Under the pieces are notes generated by a model. It worked only from the letters and a program-made list of their open reading frames with translations, did no database searches and was not told where the DNA came from. From Hemicordylus capensis (taxonomy: Eukaryota > Chordata > Lepidosauria > Squamata > Cordylidae): a DNA stretch of 64,000 nt. The stretch is from the NCBI RefSeq assembly GCF_027244095.1, contig NC_069658.1, positions 264,252,687-264,316,686 of the forward strand, read 5' to 3'. Both the position numbers and the translations under genes were made by a program. Shown one piece after another: positions 1-9,188 of this stretch (position 1 is its first letter; each line of letters opens with the position of its first letter).

Positions 1-329
1 AAAGGGTAATTGCCTAGCAACCATCAAATCTGTATCCAATTTCCTTCCTTCCCTTCCCCACCCAGCTTCCCCTTTGCCTGTGCAATTTACATTTTTTTGG
101 TCTCTTGATACTGGAGGGAACCTCAAGTGTATTCTGTTGCTCAGCCCAACTCCTTCACAGGTGGCTTGGTTTTCCATTGCTGGCAGATGGCTTCTACATG
201 GATGGGAACTGTACCTGCAATCCTAGCTCTTGTTAGATTAGTGAAGGCTTTTAAAAAAAAACCAAAACAAAACCCCACCTTTTCAAAACATTTGGAGTTC
301 AGCAGATCAGTGCAACAAAGAGTAAACTG

Positions 330-570
330 ATGCACAACGGAGCAAAACATTTTGCCATCACAAATACACTGATGGGTCTGGTGACTAACCAGGGAAAGTT
401 TCTTGTAGTCATGGTGGATAGCTCAATGAAAACATTGGCTCAGTGTGCTGCAGCAGCGGAAAAGGTAAATTCCATGCTAGGCAAAGCTCAGAAAGGGACC
501 GAAAATAAAACTGCTAATATTATAATGCCGTTATACAAGTTTATGGTGCAGCCACATTTGGAATAATGGC
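330..570 (+). mobile_element. CR1-clade LINE fragment (late ORF2)
   Basis: The translation contains VVMVDSSMKTLAQCAAAAEK and ENKTANIIMPLYKFMVQPHLE-like text. It matches the post-RT region of the better preserved CR1 copy at 9189-11285 in this window. The same element appears to resume near 1105 after about 530 bases of other DNA that include a SINE, so this is one old copy split by later insertions. Confidence 0.75.
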
Positions 571-835
571 TGACGTACAGAGCAAGAATACACTGGTGCA
601 GCCAGAGAGCAATCTGACAGAACATCCCAGCTAACTGCACTGGAGCAACAGAGAAGCAGCCATTTTTGACACCCCAGGAAGCTGTCTATGCTACCTCAAA
701 ATACATCCCTAGGGCTGCACAACCCTCAGGGACATATTTGCAGGTGGCCCACAGGGCTTCCTGGGGAAGGGGAGGATGTCAAAAACAGCCACTTCCCTGC
801 AGCACCAACGTAGTTAGCTGGGATGTTTTGTTGTT

Positions 836-1075
836 GTTGTTGTTGTTGTTGTTATTATTATTACATTTATATCCCGCTCTTCCTCCAAGGAGCCCAGAAC
901 GGTGTACTACATACTTGAGTTTCTCCTCACAACAACCCTGTGAAGTAGGTTAGTCTGAGAGAGACGTGACTGGCCCAGAGTCACCCAGCTAGTGTCATGG
1001 CTGAATGGGGATTTGAACTCAGGTCTCCCCGGTCCTAGTCCAGCACTCTAACCACTACACCATGCTGGCTGCTGT
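836..1075 (-). mobile_element. MIR-like tRNA-derived SINE with microsatellite tail
   Basis: Read on the minus strand the element opens with a tRNA-like head: box A TGGTGTAGTGGTTAGAGTGC and box B GAGTTCAAATCCC. A core with GACTCTGGGCCAGTCAC follows, then an L2-like end (GAGCGGGATATAAATGTAA) and a (TTG)n/(TTA)n tract at 823-860. Relatives in this window lie at 35950-36160, 39635-39800 and 62140-62320. The tRNA part is too diverged in fold to be a working tRNA gene. Confidence 0.75.
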
Positions 1076-1104
1076 CTTGTAGCACTGGTCTTATCTTGCT
1101 CTGT

Positions 1105-1775
1105 ATGCCAACCCGCTGTGTACAGTCTTGGTCACCACACACCAATAAAGATAATGGAGAACTGAAAAGCTGCAAAAGAAGGCAAGTAAAATGATCAGGG
1201 GGCTGGAGGACGCTCCTTATGAGGAAAGGCTACAATGTTTGGGGCTTTTTTGTTTAGATGAAGGCAACTAAGGGGGGGAAATGTTTGGGGGCTTATAAAA
1301 TTATGCATGGTGTGGAGCAAGTGGGTAGAACTCTCTTCTTCCTTTCTCATAACATTAGAAGCCAGGCCCATCCAGTGAAACTAATTGGCAGGAAATGTGG
1401 GACAAGAAGAAGTACAGGATTTTCTTCAGGGAAAGTACAAAAGGAAGTACTTTTTCACACAGCACATACTTAATCTATGGAGATCACTGCCACATGACGT
1501 GGTGATGGCCACTCGCTAAGGTGGCTTAACAAGGGGATTAGAAAAATTGTGGAGACCAGTCTGTCCATGGCTGCTAGTCTTGATGGCTCTATGCAACCCC
1601 CAGGTTCAGAGGCAGGATCCCTACGAATACCAGTTGAGGGGAGCAACAGCAGGGAAGGGGGCATGCCTTCATCTCCTGCTTGGAGGCTTCCTAGAGGCAT
1701 CTGGTGGGCCACTGTGAGAAACAGGATGCTGGACTAGAGAGGCCTTGGCCTGAACCAGCAGGGCTCTCTCTTATG
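1105..1775 (+). mobile_element. CR1-clade LINE 3' end
   Basis: Matches the C-terminal coding part (KIMHGVEQVGRTLFFLSHN) and 3' UTR of other CR1 copies here, ending near the GATGCTGGACTAGAGAGGCC stretch typical of the family's tail. Several frame changes are visible, so it is old. Probably the continuation of the piece at 330-570. Confidence 0.75.
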
Positions 1776-2333
1776 TTCCCTCACCTTTTCCATATGGATT
1801 TGGCTGTCGGGGGAGACCTTTGTGCTTGCCCAGATCCCCTGAATGCAGCTGAGACTCCTGGGAAATATTCTAGGGTTCAAAGTCATTTCATGGAGGGCAC
1901 TAGCCTGGATCTCTTGGGCACCACTGCCATTCACATAAATGGACAGTTGCCCTAAAGCACTCCCCTGAAGCTGTGGGAGGATTGGCAATTGCAGACTAGC
2001 TATCCTTCAGGGCAGTGTATCTGCCATTACTGATCTTCTCATTGAGGAACCCCAATAAGCTTCCAAGGAACCCCACAGTTCCTCAAAACACAGTAGGAAA
2101 AGCACGCTAGAGCCACTTCATGAGGCCTGAAAAGGAGGCTTGAAATGTCTGTAGGGGAAGCCTACATCTCCCCTACAGTGAGATGCGTAAAACTCATGAG
2201 AAGTGTAAGTAGTTTGCGTGTCCATGCCCACCACTTCTCATAACATGCATACACCTCGGCCAGAATGGTATGATCGAAAGGTGCATGGAGGCTAATTCGG
2301 CAGCCTCTGGCTTTTTCCTGTATGCCGACTTAC

Positions 2334-2408
2334 CAGGCGCCAGTCCTCTTCTCCTGTGAGATTCAGCAAAGGCAGTTATCCGGGGCCAGCTGATTGCAAT
2401 TTCCTCCG
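2334..2408 (-). CDS. 75-base exon of a minus-strand zinc-finger-type gene
   Basis: On the minus strand an acceptor (CCAACCCCACAG) precedes a 75-base open segment that ends at a donor GTAAGT. Both borders are phase 1. It encodes EEIAISWPRITAFAESHRRR preceded by A and followed by GLAPG. The exon at 38260-38334 on the plus strand, inside the zinc-finger gene of locus C, has the same length and phase, with about 67 of 75 bases identical. The flanking introns look much less alike. I do not recognise the peptide as KRAB A or B. The upstream exon of the same gene is at 3794-3866. The finger exon would lie at coordinates below 1 and is not seen. That it is a real coding exon is inferred from the conserved frame, phase and splice sites. 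Confidence 0.72.
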
Positions 2409-3544
2409 CTGTGGGGTTGGCAAAGAGGGGAGGATGTAATTTAAAAGGAAATTAGATTCAGTGCTTTGCTAATGCAATCATTCCCACCCCAAATCATTCT
2501 GCTTTCACTTTAGGACTCACCTCACGACCCAGAAACCTCCCAGATCCACCCACTGAACTGCTCTGCCCCTCAAAGATTAGAGTGTGGTGTCGTTTTCACT
2601 GAAAATTAGGCTCATTGTACTGAAACACATTTACTTGAGATTAAGACCTGGTCTAGCATGCTGCAGAATGAGCTGGTAGAATAGATAGGACCACTCCAGA
2701 CTTCAGGAAACGAACCACATTTTTGAATGCTCCTCAGCATGGAGGGGAAAAAACGTCCCTGCAGCTATACGGTAGTCTATGAACCAGGCCCACAAACTCT
2801 GGCCATTGGTACTACCTCAGTGGACAAATGCTCATAGTGACTTTTGGTAACGTCAACCCCTCTAGAGAAGGAAATGAGGTTATAGCACTGTTGCACTTAC
2901 AGCTTCTTCTGTGTTCTCACCCCGTCTTCATCCCTACCCCCAAACGATTAGGATACAATGGCAGTCATTTTTGCACAGAGGAAAGGGTTAGGGTCAGGAT
3001 TAGAGTAACAACGAACACATTGCTGCACTCTCTCCAGGGACTACTCTTTGGAGGATATGCCTCCTAATTTTCATTTTCATTCCTCCGACATTGATAAAAT
3101 TTTATAGTAGTTTTTGTGTTTTAAACATGTTTAAAAGCTTGTAAAAGCATGATACACTGAAAGCTGGAAGTATTGCTTTGCTATCACCTATTTCCCATCT
3201 CTAGGGATGTAGACCTTCTCACAAATCACAATCAGCACTGGTCCCCCAGATGGTACTGACCACTCCAGCTGGCTCATATAAAACCAGCACAGCAGGCAAA
3301 GGGCTGGGTTAGAACTTTCCCCTTTGTTGTGTAAGCATTCTGTTTGCAGGGATTTATTTTAAATGTGAGGAAGCATCCAAAAGTGGTTTAAAAGTTCAAA
3401 AATCCTAGGCGGGGGGGAATGTTCTCTATGGAGTCAACATTTTTGTACAACAGGCTGGCCACTGTCGTGAATGGAAGGATGGATTAAGTGGCTCTTTGGG
3501 GTCTGATCCAGCAGAGCTCAGCTTATGTCCTCATAAAGGAAGTT

Positions 3545-3615
3545 TGATCATCTGCATCATTCTATCAAGCAGTAAGGAAATCTCCTTCCTGCTTGATGCG
3601 ATGATGTAGATGACC
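3545..3615. repeat. Imperfect hairpin
   Basis: The arm starting GATCATCTGCATCATT pairs with the arm ending GATGATGTAGATGACC, with about five mismatches over roughly 27 paired bases and a short loop near 3575-3586. It is small and could be a foldback MITE remnant. No other copy was noticed. Confidence 0.5.
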
Positions 3616-3793
3616 ACATCAGGTGCAGATGGCTATCTATAGTCACCCATTTCTTTAAGTGGAAGTGGGTAACTGTGTGTTTGCTTTGCTTTTAAATACA
3701 CGTTTTGAACTACAGAAGGAGTTGGTCACTCCCATCAGGAAGAAAAGCGGAGTAGAAATCTTTTGATGTATCAAATAAACAACACATTCTTAC

Positions 3794-3866
3794 CCAATGA
3801 GATGACGTTTTCATAATTCTCCTGCATGTTGTCTCTGGGATCCAGAACAGCTCTGTACTGCTTTGC
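3794..3866 (-). CDS. Truncated KRAB A-like exon, minus-strand zinc-finger-type gene
   Basis: The minus strand shows a pyrimidine-rich acceptor (TCTTCTTCTCCAG) at 3867, 73 bases of open frame and a donor GTAAGAAT. The peptide is AKQYRAVLDPRDNMQENYEN followed by VISLG. The end is the hallmark C-terminal part of a KRAB A box (consensus ...LYRDVMQENYENVISLG). The N-terminal half of the box is absent from this exon; a TGA lies just upstream in frame. The phase 1 donor fits the exon at 2334-2408. The Met of MQENYENV could serve as start. KRAB A binds the TRIM28 corepressor in tetrapods, but so short a box may not. The gene continues leftward out of the window. Confidence 0.72.
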
Positions 3867-3936
3867 CTGGAGAAGAAGACACAATCACCCACTTCTTTGA
3901 GGTTCACATTAACTCTTGTAATAACAATCCCCCCCA

Positions 3937-3937
<1 letters not shown>

Positions 3938-3982
<45 letters not shown>
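3938..3982. repeat. (AC)n microsatellite
   Basis: About 22 uninterrupted AC units, 70 bases upstream (on the minus strand) of the KRAB-like exon at 3794-3866. Confidence 0.97.
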
Positions 3983-3984
<2 letters not shown>

Positions 3985-4363
3985 CCACATGCACACATTA
4001 CATGCTGCCATAATCATATTGGAACCACCATATCATGATGCCATGTCCAGGTCTCTCTGGAAATTGCACTGACTGACCAATTTCTCCAAACTGATTTCAG
4101 ATTCCTTCTTCCACATTAATTCCTCTTAGAACATGAAACCAAAAACTCTTACAAGGTATGTATATTTTTAGTACCTTAAACAAAGCAGGATAAGATATAC
4201 AGAATGTTTTGCAAATATGTTTCTATCAGCTTATTTTCCTGCTTTTGCTATTTACCTGGCTTTTGCTTAGGTAAACAGCAAGGGGCCATCACCACATCAT
4301 GTGGCAGCAAGTTCCATAAGTTACTCAGGCACTGTATGGAGCCTTCCATGGATTTCCCTTCCT

Positions 4364-4600
4364 AACTGAGCAAAGAGGTGCCTCTCAGAACAGTGATTCT
4401 CTTATATTTAGCAGTGGGGAGAGCAACTGGCCCTTTCCATCTGCAGCACAGCATCCTTCCAGTGGCTGTTGCTGGTGTCTACCATGTGTTTCTTTTTTGA
4501 TTCTAGGGTAAGGAACCATTTTTTCTCTATGTAAACTGCTTTTAGAATTTTTTCATTGAAAAGCAGTACATTATTATTATTAGCAACACATAACAACCAC
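4364..4600 (+). mobile_element. L2-type LINE 3' tail repeat
   Basis: Contains AACTGAGCAAAGAGGTGCCT, then the CAGCACAGCATCCTTCCAGT segment and a CTATGTAAACTGCTT end. Copies with the same order of blocks are at 20775-20960 and 21495-21860, where they run into the GGGCGGTATACAAAT-type L2 ending. Non-coding. Confidence 0.65.
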
Positions 4601-4645
4601 CACCACCACTTCAAGAGGAATAACTGTGTCAGCAGTCTTGGGTAA

Positions 4646-4717
4646 CTTGTTGGTTTTGGACTACAACTTCTGACTGAAGACCAGGGATGATGGGAGTTGT
4701 AATCTAAAACCAACAAG
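4646..4717. mobile_element. Short foldback MITE
   Basis: CTTGTTGGTTTTGGACTACA at the left is mirrored by TGTAATCTAAAACCAACAAG at the right, with a 20-base centre. The inner GGACTACAAC and GGGAGTTGTA motifs recur in the hairpin element at 33210-33355, so the two are probably related. Confidence 0.65.
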
Positions 4718-4749
4718 CTATGCAGGACCACATATTCAACTGTAGCAAT

Positions 4750-4852
4750 TAAAACAATAAAGAGTCTTGTGGCACCTTAGAGACTAAACAATACATTAAG
4801 ACTTCATGGAGTACAGTCCACTTCATCAGATGCAGGAAGTATAATCCTCAGT
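4750..4852 (+). repeat. Interspersed repeat, reptile type, family unassigned
   Basis: Carries AAAGAGTCTTGTGGCACCTT and ACTTCATCAGATGCAGGAAG, phrases I recognise from short interspersed repeats common in reptile genomes. I cannot assign a class with confidence. Confidence 0.5.
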
Positions 4853-5019
4853 AGACAGGACAGGTATGTACCTGGGTACTGAGGAGGTGGCAGGGGAACA
4901 GGGGTGTCAAATGACAGGGAATGCAAGGGGCCTAGTCTTCTGATGTGCTTCAAAGGTTGCCAAAAAAGCATAGCAATAATTCACAATAGCAACAGTTGGT
5001 GATAACATTCTCCTAAAGT

Positions 5020-5275
5020 TGTGCCGTTGAGTCGGTGTCGACTCCTGGCGACCACAGAGCCCTGTGGTTGTCTTTGGTAGAATACAGGAGGGGTTCACCA
5101 TTGCCATCTCCCGCGCAGTATGAGATGATGCCTTTCTGCATCTTCCTATATCGCTGCTGCCCAATGTAGGAGTTTCCTATATTCTGGGAAACACACCAGT
5201 GGGGATTTGAACCAGCAACCTCTTGCTCCCTAGGCAAGTTACTTCCCTGCTGCGCCATTAGGTGACAGGGCAACA
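5020..5275 (-). mobile_element. Sauria-type SINE (Bov-B-like tail)
   Basis: On the minus strand: TGGCGCAGCAGGGAAGTAAC (box A region), then box B GGTTCAAATCCCC, a body, and a tail GCCAGGAGTCGACACCGACT followed by CAACGGCAC. That tail is the Bov-B/RTE 3' end shared by Sauria SINEs, which are trans-mobilised by Bov-B LINEs in squamates. Other copies here are at 39108-39345, 50636-50925 and 62532-62805. Confidence 0.85.
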
Positions 5276-5360
5276 TTCTCCTAGCAGTGCTAAATTAATT
5301 AACATTGCAATATGATAGGAAAGGTTGGTCCTCATTCAGACCAGGAACAAGACTCAAACA

Positions 5361-5679
5361 TTTCACACAACCATAATTAGGGCAGGAGAAGACACCTATT
5401 CTAACTCGGGAGCCGTGCACACTCCCAGTTGCCAAATGGTTTGTCCGTTAAAACCAAGCTTTGAGGCACCATATGAGCTTGTGTGCTAAGCAGCAACTCA
5501 GCAGCTTCCCCTCCTACTTCATTCAGCAGCTGGGTGCAGCTGCCTGGTAGGAGGGAGCACACAAGCACAGACGGCGCCTTCAGCCTTGGCTTTGACTGAC
5601 AGATCGGCAAGCGGGAGTGTGCACAGCTCCCAAATAAGGGTAGGAGGCTTATCTTACCCTCATTATGACTGTGTGAACT
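5361..5679. mobile_element. Foldback MITE of about 320 bases
   Basis: The whole element is a diverged palindrome. The left side reads TTTCACACAACCATAATTAG and, further in, GGGAGCCGTGCACACTCCC. The right side carries the mirror of both (GGGAGTGTGCACAGCTCCC and TCATTATGACTGTGTGAA). No protein coding is apparent. Confidence 0.7.
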
Positions 5680-5867
5680 GCCCCAGCGTATATTTTAATT
5701 CAGTTGTTCCACACTACAATCTTCCTTTGAAGTTCTTCTATTGAAGAATTGCCACCTTCAGGTCTACAGTAGAGCATCCTGGATGTTCAAAACGTTCTCT
5801 CACTTTCTGGATGTTGTCATATCTAATGTCAACTCTGTCCCCACATCCACCCAGGCAACATCATTAA

Positions 5868-5935
5868 TAATGTCAGTAATCAGTCAATAGTGTCAATAGT
5901 CAGTAATCTGTCAATCAGTGTCAGTCAATAATTGC
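5868..5935. repeat. Imperfect tandem repeat (TCAGTCAATAG-like)
   Basis: Repeated blocks of GTCAGTAATCAGTCAATAGT type directly follow the 3' break of the SSBP2 retrocopy. Slippage at the break probably made them. Confidence 0.6.
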
Positions 5936-6216
5936 GAGGGGTCCCAGGCTGATTGCTCATGCTCATATGACTGGGAGAGTTTTTCAAGATACTGTCCATG
6001 TCTCCTGAGCCTAATGATCCATTCATATGATGTGAATCCATTCCACCTAATCCACCCATAGGACCATCAGACCCTGGTCCCATTGGAAAATTAGGCCTTT
6101 TGGGTCCAGGAGGTACGGCATTCATTAAAGTGTACATGTTGTCTCCAGAGTTGGTTGAATCTGCTGGACTAGGCATGATGGGTGTTCCTGGTGGCCGTCC
6201 CCCTCCTGGTGGACCT
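5925..6216 (-). pseudogene. SSBP2: Processed SSBP2 retrocopy fragment
   Basis: The minus strand encodes [20 protein letters not shown], then [34 protein letters not shown] and SNQPGTPR in one uninterrupted frame. This is the Pro/Gly-rich C-terminal half of SSBP2, the single-strand-DNA-binding LIM-cofactor partner that works with LDB1. In vertebrates this part is spread over several exons. Here it has no introns, which marks a retrocopy. Upstream of the GPPGGG stretch the frame meets a stop. Downstream it loses the expected acidic and aromatic C-terminus straight after PGTPR and runs into a tandem repeat. SSBP3 and SSBP4 differ more ([13 protein letters not shown] favours SSBP2). It is a dead fragment, not an exon of a live gene. 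Confidence 0.8.
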
Positions 6217-6854
6217 ACATCAGGGTCTTATTCGCCAGCTCATCCTCCAACATGTTTTGTGCTATCATCTGTCAACAGTGCTCTTCTGTTATCTACTACA
6301 TAGCACATAGAGGTCAGTCGTGGCTGGTCAGTAAGGGCAGGAGGGGCAGTGCCCCCCCCCCAACAAGCTAAAGGCTCAGACTTACCAGCAGTTAGGTAAA
6401 CCTTCAGAGCAGGAAGCTTCTTCCAGCCCCTCCTCCCCTGCCTGTAACTTGTTTTGATCTTACTGGCTGGAATAGCTGCTACTCAAGCTGCTCCAGCCAA
6501 TCTGATTCCTAGGGGGCTCCTCTTGGCACTGCCCCCAGGAAGACCTAAAATAATAGGCTAAAAATGCACTTTTGGGTTCCTTTAGGTTTAGGGAGTATAT
6601 TTTTAACACCTTTCGCCCTTCTTCCTTAATATTCCTATCCCACTATATGCAAAGACAGTGAGAAAATCCATCCTTTTATCACTCTGGTTGGGAATATGGC
6701 ACACTAAAGGGTAATGAATTCATTTTTAGTGATCTTACATAAATGAGCCCATGAATACGTGGGAAGTTTTTTTAAAAAAATGATCTGGTCTTTTTAAAAA
6801 AACAAAATTTAAAAAAACTTCCATATAACATTTGGTTAGTGAGTGAGAGCACAA

Positions 6855-6990
6855 TCCCAGAGAAGCAACACTAGCTCAGTGGTAGAGCATCTGCTTTGTA
6901 CAGAGGGTCCCAGGTTCAGTCCCGGACATCTCCAGGAGCATTCCCAGATGACGATTTTATTCTGCTTAACCACGGAAGGGCAAGTGTGCG
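6855..6990 (+). mobile_element. tRNA-derived SINE, 5' part
   Basis: TAGCTCAGTGGTAGAGCATC (box A) and GGTTCAGTCCC (box B) are 30 bases apart, as in a tRNA head, followed by ACATCTCCAGGAGC. The same family is at 19160-19350. It is not called as a tRNA because the acceptor stem does not close and a SINE body follows. Confidence 0.65.
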
Positions 6991-7154
6991 TTCACATATT
7001 GTCCAGCTTTAAGTTGAAGTCCTGGCAAGTTATCTGGGAGCCACTCCATACACAGTTCTGGTTTTTCATTGTTCATTAGAGCTTAGCCCAATTTATATCT
7101 GGGGTAAAATAAATTAAAATAATAATAATAATAACAACAATAATAAAAAGAATT

Positions 7155-7445
7155 TTCACTCAAGGCACAAATGACCAGGCTCAAACTATCACACTTTGGA
7201 CACATTATGCAAAAACCCAGCTCCCTTGAGAAGTCTATAATGCTGAGAAAAGTTGAAGGAAAGAGAAGAGGATGACCAGCAGCAAGGTGGATGGATTCGA
7301 TTACGTTAGCAATGAATGCACCACTGAGAGACCTTAAAGGCCAAGCTTGAAGGCAGATCATCCTGGAGAGGATCTATCTATGTGGTTGCTAAGAGTCAAC
7401 ACCGATTTGACAGCACTCAATCAATCAGCCAATCAATCAAAAAAT
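7155..7445 (+). mobile_element. Bov-B (RTE) LINE 3' end
   Basis: The final coding stretch (AGAAGAGGATGACCAGCAGC and GATGGATTCGATTACG) and the ending GAGTCAACACCGATTTGACAG followed by (CAAT)n are characteristic of Bov-B. The same GAGTC..CGACT tail terminates the Sauria SINEs in this window. Strongly 5' truncated. Confidence 0.72.
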
Positions 7446-7904
7446 CCACTTTTTGCATTGGTTGTTTAGGCAAATTCAAAATATCCGTAACTTTCAGTAC
7501 TTCACCCTGTAGTAAAGCCTGCTGTCTGGGAAAGCTCCAAATACGAATGAGAAAGATTGATTTGAAATCTGGAGAGCTGCTGCTAAGCGTTGCAAAAAAC
7601 CCACAGGTCAAGGGATGGTCCGACTCAGTATAAGGCAGCTTTGTGTGAGATGAGTTATTTCAGAGCAGCTAAACGAGAATGGAAAACATGAGTGAGGTGT
7701 CCAGAAAGGCATACAGTAGCATGGGTCTTGCATCAATAAGGTCGCAGGTCCAATCCCTGATGTCTGGAAAACAATGACAACAGTTCTGCTCGAAACTTTG
7801 GAGAACTGCTTTCGGTGATAGCCAATAGTGAGCAAGACGGGCCAGAGCAGTTTGCGATGATAATAGCTTGCACAAACTCTCTCTTCCTTGCAAGTTCAGG
7901 ACTG

Positions 7905-8040
7905 AGCTAAGTCTGTGAGGCAGCCATAGCAGTTAAGTCAACCTGCCTCACAGGGCTGTTGTGAGGATAATAAAATGAGTTAGCCCCACATTTGCTGTCC
8001 TTAGAGGAAAGATATGTATTTGGGGTGGAGGATTTTTATT
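7905..8040 (+). mobile_element. MIR-like SINE core fragment
   Basis: CTGCCTCACAGGGCTGTTGT and GAGGATAATAAAATGAGTTA resemble the core-to-tail part of the MIR-like SINEs here. Head missing. Confidence 0.45.
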
Positions 8041-8208
8041 TCGAAAAGAGGATGGAAACAAGGAAGCACCAAGTCCTATTGATATGTTATGTTCAATGAA
8101 CATATATTAGGACATGTTCAATCTACACTGCAGTAGATAGCATACTGCAGAGTACTACCACTCATACGAATTACTATCACTAATAATACAGTAATAATAA
8201 TACAGTAA

Positions 8209-9122
8209 CTAGCTTAACCTGCACAGAGCATCTGCACGCTAGTACTTGATTGCATCCCTCACCCCCTGCCACAGCCCCCCTCACCTCAGAGATCTCTCCA
8301 CCCTCACCTGAGTCGCACTCCTGCTCCTCCTCCTCCATCCTCCTCACACCTCTTGGTCACGGCTGCAGCATTGTGGTGCCTATTGGCCAAGCTGCAGCCT
8401 CCTATCCCCAGAGGCCTCCTCACCCTCACCCAAGCCCCACTCCTGCTCCTCCCCATAGGAGCAGCAGCAGCTGCTGTTGACCGGGCCCTTCCTCACTGCC
8501 TCCACTGCCATGGCCGCTTGTTCCACTCAGGCTGCTGACAGGCCCGGGCCTGTCCCTTGCCTGCCTGCCGTCTTCCACCAATGGCCTTGGTAGCCCCAAA
8601 CAGCAGCAGTTGTTGACTGGGCCCTTTGCTGCTGCCACCGCCATGGCCACTCATTCCCCTCAGGCCTCTGACAGGCTTGGGTCCATCCCTCACCCTTCCT
8701 TCTTTCTCTCTTGCCTTCCCTTTTTCTCTCTTTCTCTCTCCTTCACTCACTCTTCCCCTCTTGCTTTCTCTCCCTCTTCTCTCTCTCTCTCCTCCTTCCT
8801 GAATTAACAGATCTTGTTTCCTCATCTAATTCACACAACGGCAGCCTCTTTCTCGTGAAGGGGCTCTTTCCTCCTTCATGACCTCTCTCTTCACAGACCC
8901 CTGTCCAATATCTATCTATCTATCTATCTATCTACCTCTAATCTACAATCAAGAACATCTTCTGACCAGTAACAGTTGCATTCTAACTGACCTTAACCAT
9001 CACAGGCTCCTCCTTCCTGTCTGCAGATGGAATCCCCACTGCCCAATCACCACGGTGCTTCTGCTTGCGAACTCTTGCGAGAGCTGCCACACACAGGATT
9101 AGCCACGGGTACGCCTTAGGGA
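8209..9122 (-). mobile_element. Non-autonomous Helitron-like element
   Basis: On the minus strand it begins TCCCTAAGGCGTACCC. It ends with an imperfect hairpin (GTGCAGA-TGC-TCTGTGC), ten bases, and CTAG followed by T. A 5' TC and a 3' CTRR with a subterminal hairpin are the Helitron signature. Copies with the same ends lie at 22686-23725 and 23742-24284, and one 3' end lies at 20563-20566. The interior is GC- and CT-rich. It includes an imperfect tandem repeat of roughly 110 bases (GACTGGGCCCTTTGCTGC-type units near 8470 and 8610). No Rep/helicase coding is seen. An internal (TATC)n lies near 8911-8932. Confidence 0.7.
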
Positions 9123-9127
9123 ATTAT

Positions 9128-9188
9128 ATAGATAGATAATATACTCCAGACCTACAGCCTGCATTGGAGGGGCCCTGTACCCAGGTTT
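9128..9188 (+). mobile_element. MITE half, split by the CR1 insertion
   Basis: GCCTGCATTGGAGGGGCCCT plus GTACCCAGGTTTAC matches the middle of the recurrent TIR-type MITE seen at 56767-57020 and elsewhere. The rest of the MITE resumes after the CR1 at about 11286. Confidence 0.6.

Noticed and set aside
3710-3994. A 94-codon minus-strand frame covering the KRAB-like exon
   Set aside because: It runs in a different frame from the KRAB-like peptide and starts in the (AC)n tract; only the spliced frame makes sense.
6855-6935. A possible tRNA gene
   Set aside because: Boxes A and B are present, but the acceptor stem does not pair and a SINE body follows; the same holds at 19160, 29060 and in all Sauria SINEs.
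8493-8825. Arg/Glu/Lys-rich and Pro/Ala-rich open frames
   Set aside because: They arise from the purine/pyrimidine-rich interior of a Helitron-like element.
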